Assembly (NCBI GenBank): GCA_016702645.1
Contig: JADJDP010000028.1
Location: 6,081 to 70,080 of the forward strand
DNA length: 64,000 nucleotides
Reading direction: 5' to 3'
Source of the DNA: Flavobacteriales bacterium
GTDB lineage: Bacteria; Bacteroidota; Bacteroidia; Flavobacteriales_F; PHOS-HE28
Under the pieces are notes generated by a model. It was not told the DNA's origin. It saw only the letters and a program-made list of their open reading frames with translations, and did no database searches. The position numbers were made by a program, and so were the translations under genes. Below are positions 57,317 to 64,000 of this stretch, in pieces. Numbering within the stretch: position 1 is the stretch's first letter; each line of letters starts with the position of its first letter.

Positions 57317-59023
57317 TCAGTACACCTGCTCACCGTTCACGAAGGTGGCGGTGACCTTCGCCTTGCGCAATGCCTCGGGGGAGGCCTTTTCCAAGTCCAA
57401 GTTCACCACGGTGAAGTCACCGAGCTTCTTCACTTCCAAGGTGCCGAGGTCATTTTCGCTGAACGTTGCGATCGCGTTCCAGATGGTCATGCCGTGCAAC
57501 CCATCCTGGCGGGAAAGTGCGTTCTCCATGTGATAGCCACCTTTTGGCCATCCGCTCGCGCTTTCGCGCAGCACGGCACTGCGGAAGGTCTGCAACGGGT
57601 CGATCGCTTCCACGGGAAAGTCGGTACCGAGGGCCAATAGGCCCATGGTCTTGCGGAGATCCTCATAGGCATAGGCGTTTCCGATGCGTTGAGCACCGAT
57701 CCGTTCTTCCGCCCACGGTCCATCGCTGGTGGCGTGCGTCGGTTGTACGCTTGGGATGATGCTGAATTTCGCGAAGAGCGAACGGTCCTCAGGGTCCACT
57801 ACCTGAGCATGTTCGATACGCCACCTCAGGTCGTTCGTGCCACCAAGCACTTCGCCATACACTTCGAGGAGGAGCTTGTTCGCACTGTCACCAATACAAT
57901 GCGTGTTCATCTGGAAGCCGTGCTCCTTGCACCACGTGGCTATCTCCAGGAAGTGTTCACGGGAAGCGAGTTGCAGACCATGGTGACCGGTTTGATCGGT
58001 GTACGGTGCTTTCAAGAGTGCGCCGCGTGAACCGAGCGCACCATCGGCGTAGACCTTCACGCTGCGCACATCCAACCGGTCGGTCTTGATCACGCCTTTC
58101 TTCGCGAAGTGTTCCAGGTTTTCCGGCGCGTCCGCTACCATGGCATATACGCGCATCTTGAGCGCGCCCTTCTTCCTGCATCCGCCGGATCAGTGCGATG
58201 GACCCTGTATCGAGTCCGGCATCGCACACCATGGTCAAGCCCGCCTCGAAGCAATCGCGCTGCGCATCGAGCAGGGCTTTGCGTTTGGTGACCTCATCCG
58301 CTTCATCGAAAATGGTCTGGAAAACACTGAACGCATTGTCGATCAAGAGGCCGGTTGGCTCCCAGAAAGGATAACCCATGTGTTCGATCTCCTCAACATG
58401 TTCGGGTGGCGTCCACGACCGATCTCCGTTCGGCGTGGTCAGCCTGCCTACGATCTGCCCGCCCGCGACGCGTGAATCGGAACTGATGCCTGCATGATGC
58501 AATGCGGCTGCGTTCGCCACCGCAGCATGACCATCCACCCGTTGTAGCAGAACAGGACGATCGGGAAAGAGCTTGTCCAGTTCCTTCCGGTCAGGATACT
58601 CCTTCACTTCCCAATCGTTCTGGTCCCAGCCGCGCCCCATGATCCAGGTCTTCTCCGGGTGAGCTTTTGCGAAGACCCGCGTGCGTTCCAAGACTTCGGC
58701 CCAACTCTTTGTGCCGCTTTCAGGTCCAGCTTCTGCTTGTTCAGCCCGTAGCCGAAGAAGTGGCAGTGCCCATCGATGAAGCCCGGGTACACGTGCTGGC
58801 CCGCGGCATCGTACGTCTCCTTCGCGCTGTATGTGTTGAGGATCTGGTGTTCTGGCCCCAGTTCAAGGATCCGACCATCCTTGATGGCCATTGCTGGATA
58901 GGTGGCATTGCCTTCATCCAAGGCATGGATCGTGGCATTATGCACCACGAGGTCCGCATCCTCGTTCCGGTAGGCGCAAGCAGTGAGCAGAGCGAAAAGA
59001 AGGAAATGGAACGATCGTTTCAT
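57317..59023 (-). CDS. Amidohydrolase of the YtcJ / Amidohydro_3 group (two frameshifts)
   Basis: This is a protein of about 568 residues, probably exported or a lipoprotein (MKRSFHFLLFALLTACAYRN has a lipobox-like LTAC). The TIM-barrel amidohydrolase signature YPGFIDGHCHFFGYG (metal-binding HxH) is present, then KTWIMGRGWDQNDW, DGHAAVANAAAL, RIEHAQVVDPED and LLALGTDFPVE with the catalytic-type Asp. These match YtcJ-like enzymes of unknown substrate. The frame breaks near 58719 (AAA where AAAA is expected) and near 58168 (GGG where GG gives EEGALKMRV). Its ATG overlaps the upstream stop by 4 bp (ATGA). Repair by single bases suggests sequencing error. Confidence 0.85.
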
Positions 59024-60333
59024 GAACGGTTGATGAAAGGGACCCATCGTGGTGCTCGATGCGGATCGATCACGATCAACGAGATGAACGCAACGAACGG
59101 AAGGATCGGCACGCGGTAGCGGACGAGTGCGCCGACCACCGGCACGGTCCATCCGATGAGCAAGCTCAATAGCAGAACGAAGGATAGTAAGAACAGGAGG
59201 GAGGCTTTGTCGATGGATGGCCAAGGACGTGCATATCGGAGTGCGATAAGGGGGATAAACAGGAGCAGTACGTTCTCAGCAGCACCCATCCATGCGAGCG
59301 GTCCGGTATGCAATACTTCGAACGGGGAGAAAAAGGACATGCACAATGCATGAGGCGCGTTGCGCAGGAAGCTGAAGATATCGGGTTCCAAGGTGGGTAG
59401 CAGGAGCAAGCTGCCACTATCCACCCCGGTGGCCATGCCGATGAAGTCCCGCTGCTTTATTGCGAGCAGGTCCAACACACCATAGCCGGGAACCAACGAA
59501 CCGGAAATGAGCACGGCGAACAATGCAAGCGCATGCACCACCAAGCTCCGTAGGAAGGGGCGACCCGGTCGCGCACGCGCCCACCACCAGGCCAGCAATC
59601 CCGGTATCAGGCACATCAGTACATAGAACTTCACCACGAGCATCACCGCAAGGCCGGTGATGATGGCCACCACCGGGCGCCATGCCAGGCGATCGGGCCA
59701 GGTACCAATGGATCCCAACAACAGAACACCCAGCCCGAAGACGAGCAAACTCTCCTTGAGCACACCGCTGGACCAGAAGAGCACACTGGGCCACAGGAAA
59801 ATGGCGGGCATCAGACCCCGTTCGAAATCGACGAGCAACGGATGTACCGCCCGGTACAACGCCACGAGCCCGGTGGTGCTCACCAAGCAGGCGAAGACCG
59901 TATGGACATGGTATTCCCCGAAGGAAAAGAGCCGCAACACCGCATTGAAGCGTATCATGGTGTGCGAATCGTTGTACACGTTGTTCTCGTACTTGCGCAC
60001 CCAGTTGTTCATCACCCCGTAGTACTGCTCGTCGAAGTAGGGTGAGTCGTTGGCGACGCCCGTGAGCATGCGCATGAAATCACCGGGGGCGGTCCAAAGG
60101 GCTTCGTAAAGCACCTTGCTGTCATCGAAGAACTTGAAGATGTCGGCAGTGCCGCGATCAGGGTAAGCGAAGGTGTAAACCGCCCAGAGCGCGGTGCCTG
60201 CGATGATCTTCAGAACGAAGATCGCACCAATGGTGCGCATGCCCAGTCCGGGCACCCGCGCAAAGAAGGGCGTCCTCCGCATGAGGTAGAGGAAGAAGGC
60301 CGTGTAGGCGATGGCGAGGAGAACTCCGGGCAT
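59020..60333 (-). CDS. Polytopic membrane protein of unknown function (operon with sugar-modifying enzymes)
   Basis: This 437-residue protein starts at MPGVLLAIAYTAFFLYLM and has about ten hydrophobic helices. A short extracytoplasmic stretch with YNDSHTMIRFNAVLRLFSFG and DERFD-like loops lies early, and the C-terminal part ends VPVVGALVRYRVPILPFVAFISL. The layout of many helices with one early soluble loop resembles GT-C type glycosyltransferases or O-antigen polymerase-like proteins, but no family motif is clear. It is the first gene of the operon, divergent from purL, and its stop overlaps the amidohydrolase start. The longer frame upstream of the ATG at 60333 was not used. Confidence 0.7.
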   Translation of the reverse strand: MPGVLLAIAYTAFFLYLMRRTPFFARVPGLGMRTIGAIFVLKIIAGTALWAVYTFAYPDRGTADIFKFFDDSKVLYEALWTAPGDFMRMLTGVANDSPYFDEQYYGVMNNWVRKYENNVYNDSHTMIRFNAVLRLFSFGEYHVHTVFACLVSTTGLVALYRAVHPLLVDFERGLMPAIFLWPSVLFWSSGVLKESLLVFGLGVLLLGSIGTWPDRLAWRPVVAIITGLAVMLVVKFYVLMCLIPGLLAWWWARARPGRPFLRSLVVHALALFAVLISGSLVPGYGVLDLLAIKQRDFIGMATGVDSGSLLLLPTLEPDIFSFLRNAPHALCMSFFSPFEVLHTGPLAWMGAAENVLLLFIPLIALRYARPWPSIDKASLLFLLSFVLLLSLLIGWTVPVVGALVRYRVPILPFVAFISLIVIDPHRAPRWVPFINRS

Positions 60334-60466
60334 CGTGCGCAAGGTAGACGCGCGACTTTTCTCCGGTGGCGTGGAGGTTGCGCTCTGGGGGCGCATGCCT
60401 CCCTGCACTCGTTGCGCCTCCTTGCGAACGCATTACGCTCACTCCCGGAGGCCAGCACCTCCCATC

Positions 60467-60474
60467 TACATTTG
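60467..60474 (+). promoter_or_regulatory. purL: -7 box upstream of purL
   Basis: TACATTTG matches TAnnTTTG exactly and ends 7 bp before the purL ATG, implying a very short or leaderless mRNA if used. Confidence 0.45.
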
Positions 60475-60481
60475 CGCGCTC

Positions 60482-62737
60482 ATGGCCACCCTTACCACCA
60501 ACCCCGATACCGCGCCCGCTGGCGTGGAGACCGCCAAGAAGCTCGGCCTGCTGCCCGAGGAGTTCGATAAGATCAAGGAGATCCTTGGACGCACGCCCAA
60601 CTTCACGGAGTTGAGCATCTACAGTGCCATGTGGAGCGAGCATTGCTCCTACAAGAACTCCATCAAGCAACTGAAGACGCTACCGCGCAGCGGTCCGAAA
60701 CTGCTGGCCGAGGCCGGGCAGGAGAACGCCGGTTTGGTGGACATCGGCGACGGCTGGGCCTGCGCCTTCAAGATCGAGAGCCACAACCACCCCAGCGCCA
60801 TCGAGCCTTACCAAGGCGCAGCCACGGGTGTGGGCGGCATCAACCGCGACATCTTCACCATGGGCGCGCGTCCCATCGCGCAACTGAACTCGCTGCGCTT
60901 CGGCGACATCAGCAAGGAGAAGAGCAGCCGCTGGCACATGCGCGGCGTGGTGAAGGGCATCGGCGACTACGGCAACGCGTTCGGTGTGCCCGTGCTCGGC
61001 GGCGAGGTCTATTTCGATCCCTGCTACACCACCAACCCGCTGGTGAACGCCATGAGCGTGGGCATCGTCCGCACGGACAAGGTGATCAGCGCCACCAGCC
61101 ACGGCAAGGGGAATCCGGTCTTCATCGTGGGCAGCAGCACGGGCAAGGATGGGATCCACGGGGCTTCGTTCGCCAGCAAGGACATCACCGAAACCAGCAT
61201 GGACGACCTGCCTGCGGTTCAAGTGGGCGACCCCTTCATGGAGAAACTCTTGATGGAGGCTTCGCTCGAACTCGCGCAGACCGATGCGATCATCGGCATG
61301 CAGGACATGGGCGCGGCGGGTATCACCTGCAGCACCAGCGAAATGAGCGCGAAGGGCGAGAGCGGCATGGATATTCACCTGGACCGCGTGCCTACACGCC
61401 AGCAAGGCATGCACGCATGGGAGATCCTCCTGAGCGAAAGCCAGGAGCGCATGTTGGTGGTGGTTAAGAAGGGCCGCGAGAAGGAAGTGGAAGCGATCTT
61501 CTCGAAATGGGACCTCAACTGCGTGGAGATCGGCAGCGTGACCGATGGCAACACGCTGCGCTATTTCATGAACAAGGAGCTGATCGCCGAAGTACCCGCG
61601 GAAAGCTTGGTGCTTGGGGGCGGCGCACCGGTGTACACGCGCGAAACGAAGGAGCCCGCCTACATCGCCGAGAACAAGAAGTTCAAGCTTGATGACGTGG
61701 ATGAACCGATGGACCTGAAGGAGGTAGCCTACGACCTGCTGGCCAGTCCGAACATTGCGAGCAAGCGTTGGGTGAGCGAGCAATACGATACCATGGTGCG
61801 CACCAACAACATGAGCACCAACGCTCCGAGCGATGCGGGCCTCGTATTGGTCCGCGAAACGGGCAAGGCCTTGGCCGTGACGGTGGATTGCAACGGTCGC
61901 TACGTACATGCAGACCCATACACGGGTGCGATGATCGCTGTGAGCGAGGCCGCGCGCAACATCGCTTGCACGGGTGGTGAGCCTTGCGGCGTGACCAATT
62001 GCCTCAACTTCGGCAATCCGTACGACCCGGAAGTGTACTGGCAGTTCGCGCAGGTGATCAAGGGCATGGGCGAGGCGTGTCGCGCCTACGAGGCCCCCGT
62101 CACCGGCGGCAACGTCAGCTTCTACAACCACACGGTCACCGATACCAAGAACATCCCGGTCTTTCCAACGCCCACCATCGGCATGGTGGGCGTGGTGCCT
62201 GACATCACCAAGCGGATGACCCTCGATTTCAAGACGAAAGGGGACTTGATCTTCTTGATCGGCAAAGTGGTGGACGATATCGCGAGCAGCGAATACCTCG
62301 TTCGCACGCATGGCATCCAACGTTCACCCGCTCCTTACTTCAACCTCGAAGAAGAACAACGTCTTCACACCATGCTGCTGATGCTCATCCGAAAGGGATT
62401 GATCAATGCTGCACATGATGTGAGCGACGGCGGAGTATGGACAACCCTGGTGGAAATGGCCTTGCCACGCGGGCTTGGCTTCGACATCGTTAGTGACAGC
62501 GAGGTGCGTGAGGATGCCTTCCTCTTCGGTGAATCCCAAGGTCGTGCGATCGTCACCGTGGACCAGGACAATGAGGACGACTTCCTCGATCTGATGGCGC
62601 AGAGCCGTGTGCCCAGTGTGCTGCTCGGTCACGTCACCCAAGGCAAATTGGTGGTGGATGACAAGCCCTTTGGCATGATCGCCGAGGCACGCAGGGTGTA
62701 CGAGGAAGCGATCCCGAAGATCATGAGCGAACAGTAG
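60482..62737 (+). CDS. purL: Phosphoribosylformylglycinamidine synthase subunit PurL
   Basis: This 751-residue enzyme is the large, ATP-dependent subunit of FGAM synthase in purine synthesis, of the small-PurL (Bacillus-like) type that needs PurQ and PurS; those are not in the window. Seen are TELSIYSAMWSEHCSYKNS, FKIESHNHPSAIEPYQGAATGVGG, GKDGIHGASFAS, QDMGAAGITCSTSEM and AHDVSDGGVWTTLVEMALP. Start is ATG at 60482, since the longer frame upstream is not conserved-like. It is intact and divergent from the membrane-protein operon. Confidence 0.96.
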   Translation: MATLTTNPDTAPAGVETAKKLGLLPEEFDKIKEILGRTPNFTELSIYSAMWSEHCSYKNSIKQLKTLPRSGPKLLAEAGQENAGLVDIGDGWACAFKIESHNHPSAIEPYQGAATGVGGINRDIFTMGARPIAQLNSLRFGDISKEKSSRWHMRGVVKGIGDYGNAFGVPVLGGEVYFDPCYTTNPLVNAMSVGIVRTDKVISATSHGKGNPVFIVGSSTGKDGIHGASFASKDITETSMDDLPAVQVGDPFMEKLLMEASLELAQTDAIIGMQDMGAAGITCSTSEMSAKGESGMDIHLDRVPTRQQGMHAWEILLSESQERMLVVVKKGREKEVEAIFSKWDLNCVEIGSVTDGNTLRYFMNKELIAEVPAESLVLGGGAPVYTRETKEPAYIAENKKFKLDDVDEPMDLKEVAYDLLASPNIASKRWVSEQYDTMVRTNNMSTNAPSDAGLVLVRETGKALAVTVDCNGRYVHADPYTGAMIAVSEAARNIACTGGEPCGVTNCLNFGNPYDPEVYWQFAQVIKGMGEACRAYEAPVTGGNVSFYNHTVTDTKNIPVFPTPTIGMVGVVPDITKRMTLDFKTKGDLIFLIGKVVDDIASSEYLVRTHGIQRSPAPYFNLEEEQRLHTMLLMLIRKGLINAAHDVSDGGVWTTLVEMALPRGLGFDIVSDSEVREDAFLFGESQGRAIVTVDQDNEDDFLDLMAQSRVPSVLLGHVTQGKLVVDDKPFGMIAEARRVYEEAIPKIMSEQ

Positions 62738-62775
62738 TTCGACTTCCGTGTTCTGTCCTTCCAGCTCCGCTTCCC

Positions 62776-63258
62776 ATGCCACAGCCCGCGTTTTTCGGCG
62801 CTCTTCCCGCAGTTGATTCCAAAGCACCGCCGCTGCGCTATGTGAGGACCGATAGGGTCGATGCATCGCTCGCTGACCATCTCGGCCACGTGGTGGTCTT
62901 GCTCATGTTCCCCAGCGTGGATACAAGTACGTGCGCACTGGAGACACGCACGTTCAACCAACTGGCCACCGGGTTGGGGGCTCATGTCCTGGCAGTCACG
63001 GCGGATCTGCCGTTCGCCTTGAAGCGGTTCTGTGCCGCCGAGGGTATCGAGAACGTCATTCCCGGTAGCGACTTCCGTTTCCGCGATGCCGATGGTTGGG
63101 GTACACGCATCGCCGAAGGGAATTTGAACGGCACTCTGGGGCGTGTCACCTTCGTGATCGACAAGGAAGGGATCATACGTTACGTGGAGGTGGCTCCTTC
63201 GTTGGGGAGCGAGCCTGACTACGATGCCGCCCTCGCAGCGGCGAAAAGACTGATGTGA
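62776..63258 (+). CDS. tpx: Thiol peroxidase
   Basis: This 160-residue atypical 2-Cys peroxiredoxin reduces hydrogen and organic peroxides with thioredoxin. The peroxidatic Cys lies in FPSVDTSTCALETRTFN and the resolving Cys in LKRFCAAEGIENV, about 34 residues later, which is the Tpx spacing. GTRIAEGNLNGTLGRVTFVIDK is also typical. It follows purL by 38 bp on the same strand and may share its transcript. The N-terminus is a little shorter than in E. coli Tpx (168 residues), with no sign of truncation. Confidence 0.9.
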   Translation: MPQPAFFGALPAVDSKAPPLRYVRTDRVDASLADHLGHVVVLLMFPSVDTSTCALETRTFNQLATGLGAHVLAVTADLPFALKRFCAAEGIENVIPGSDFRFRDADGWGTRIAEGNLNGTLGRVTFVIDKEGIIRYVEVAPSLGSEPDYDAALAAAKRLM

Positions 63259-63651
63259 TCAGTGTCGCTGTAGCGCAAAGCGCTTCGCCCCCAACCACGT
63301 GTCAAGCGCGAGCAGTGCGACAGCACTGGCAATGCCACCCCAAACCCATTTGGAAGAGAACACACTTTCCAATGAGAAAGAGGGGATGGGCAGGCTCCAT
63401 GTGGAAGTAGCTTGGGTTCCCTGAACGGCGAGGAGCGTGACCACCGCGACCGTGGCACATGCGACGAATCCCCAGGTCCATTTGGGCAGCAGGGGGTCTG
63501 AAACAGCCAAGGGTCGAACGGTCGCGACCGCGATCCGCTGCATGATCCGCGCTTCCATTCCGGAGGGAGCGGAAGAAAGCCCAACCTCTTGGAACAGGGC
63601 GCGCAAGGCCTCATCGGCCTTTGCCTGATCGGGTCCTACTGGAGCGTCCAT
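63259..63651 (-). CDS. Small two-helix membrane protein, putative anti-sigma partner
   Basis: This 130-residue protein begins MDAPVGPDQAKADEALRALF, a short cytosolic helical part, followed by two hydrophobic segments (WTWGFVACATVAVVTLLAV and WVWGGIASAVALLALDTWL). It overlaps the end of the sigma-factor gene by 16 bp, so it is translationally coupled. Small membrane proteins encoded directly behind an ECF sigma gene are often anti-sigma factors. No zinc-binding HxxxCxxC motif is visible, so the role is inferred from position only. Confidence 0.6.
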   Translation of the reverse strand: MDAPVGPDQAKADEALRALFQEVGLSSAPSGMEARIMQRIAVATVRPLAVSDPLLPKWTWGFVACATVAVVTLLAVQGTQATSTWSLPIPSFSLESVFSSKWVWGGIASAVALLALDTWLGAKRFALQRH

Positions 63652-64000
63652 ACTTCTTCCTTGAGTTGATGGTGAAGGGATCCGAACAACTTCTTCCTGC
63701 TTCTGTGGAGTTTCACCTTCACATTCGACGCTGAGAGTCCTGTTGCGGTTACGATCTCCTCCACACTCTGCTCCGCAAGGTAGAAAAGTGTCACCACGGC
63801 CGCGTCTTCCGGCGGTAGTTCGGCCAGTGCAAGGTCCAGGGCTTTCTTCCGATCCAGTTGCTCCGTCGCGGGCTCGTCCCAAGTGGAAGCAACGCTCTCG
63901 GGAACGTCTTCCAAGTCAACGCTCCCACCTTTTCGGGAGCGAAGTTTCGAGATCGCTGTGCGGAAGGCGATACTGTAAAGCCAGGTGGAGAACTTGGAAT
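63636..64000 (-). CDS. RNA polymerase ECF sigma factor (5' partial)
   Basis: This is the C-terminal part, about 120 residues, of a sigma-70-family factor; the start lies beyond the right edge. The visible sequence runs from the end of region 2 (FSTWLYSIAFRTAISKLRSRK, the -10-recognition helix) into region 4 (LDLALAELPPEDAAVVTLFYLAEQSVEEIVTATGLSASNVKVKLHRSRKKL), with the usual SVEEIV...SNVKVKLHR helix-turn-helix. It is probably co-transcribed with the small membrane protein downstream. Target genes cannot be told. Confidence 0.9.
   Translation of the reverse strand, partial: SKFSTWLYSIAFRTAISKLRSRKGGSVDLEDVPESVASTWDEPATEQLDRKKALDLALAELPPEDAAVVTLFYLAEQSVEEIVTATGLSASNVKVKLHRSRKKLFGSLHHQLKEEVWTLQ

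Noticed and set aside
4001..58720. Programmed ribosomal frameshifting as explanation for the broken frames
   Set aside because: The sites share no slippery heptamer, downstream structure or common shift direction, and affect unrelated genes.
60334..60481. Riboswitch or structured leader upstream of purL
   Set aside because: No purine-riboswitch-like pairing was seen in this short space, and the -7 box lies 7 bp before the ATG.
60680..62320. 546-codon open frame on the minus strand
   Set aside because: It is a shadow of purL; His/Ala-rich, no start context and no family resemblance.
1..64000. tRNA or rRNA genes
   Set aside because: T-arm-like GGTTCGA sequences were looked for; only the tmRNA fits, and no rRNA-like conserved stretches were seen.

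Overview
This 64 kb stretch is chromosomal DNA from a Bacteroidota bacterium, probably a GC-rich member of or relative to the Flavobacteriales. The evidence is consistent: several secreted proteins end in type IX secretion (T9SS) type A sorting domains; there are GEVED, PKD and CotH/lamin-tail surface modules; start-proximal boxes of the form TAnnTTTG or TAnnTTCG recur; the tmRNA tag ends in YALAA; and the families present (S46 dipeptidyl peptidase, Bacteroidota-type AMP nucleosidase, SusC-like TonB receptor, DUF6438 lipoprotein, eukaryote-like NADP-isocitrate dehydrogenase) are typical of the phylum. No phage, transposase, CRISPR array, tRNA or rRNA was seen.

Layout. 1-8 kb: two large minus-strand T9SS/adhesin-type genes, 3 bp apart, the second running off the left edge with about 14 tandem Ig/PKD-like modules. 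A SiaB-type kinase reads away from them. 8.8-10.6 kb: an alanine/saccharopine dehydrogenase-family enzyme and the tmRNA gene. 10.6-15.5 kb: a minus-strand cluster of two GT22-like mannosyltransferase paralogues, a MATE exporter and an outer-membrane protein. 15.6-21.2 kb: icd, dnaX, the rpsF-rpsR-rplI operon and a dipeptide epimerase. 21.2-24.5 kb: a bestrophin channel and a three-gene MbnP-type (copper-related) envelope locus. 24.5-36 kb: aconitase, an outer-membrane protein, an OmpA protein, an MFS transporter, lhgO, DinB, a porin, purB and an EI24 protein. 36-44.5 kb: GDYXXLXY plus DUF2157 membrane proteins, S46 peptidase, DUF6438 lipoprotein, yidC and pyrG. 44.7-50.4 kb: a membrane hydroxylase, a TonB receptor, holA, AMP nucleosidase and a stand-alone HsdR-N nuclease-like protein. 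50.4-55.4 kb: a subtilase and a CotH-kinase protein, both T9SS cargo, convergent on a strong terminator. 55.5-60.3 kb: a four-gene operon of membrane protein, amidohydrolase, polysaccharide deacetylase and formyltransferase, the best candidate here for an undescribed surface-sugar pathway. 60.4-64 kb: purL, a thiol peroxidase and an ECF sigma factor with a putative partner.

Quality warning. At least 12, probably 13, single-base indels interrupt otherwise well-conserved genes, including aconitase (three), purB, lhgO, bestrophin, the TonB receptor (two) and an amidohydrolase (two). Many lie in short homopolymers and some hit normally essential genes, so I read most as sequence or assembly errors. 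Such genes are given with full joined coordinates and the estimated break points.
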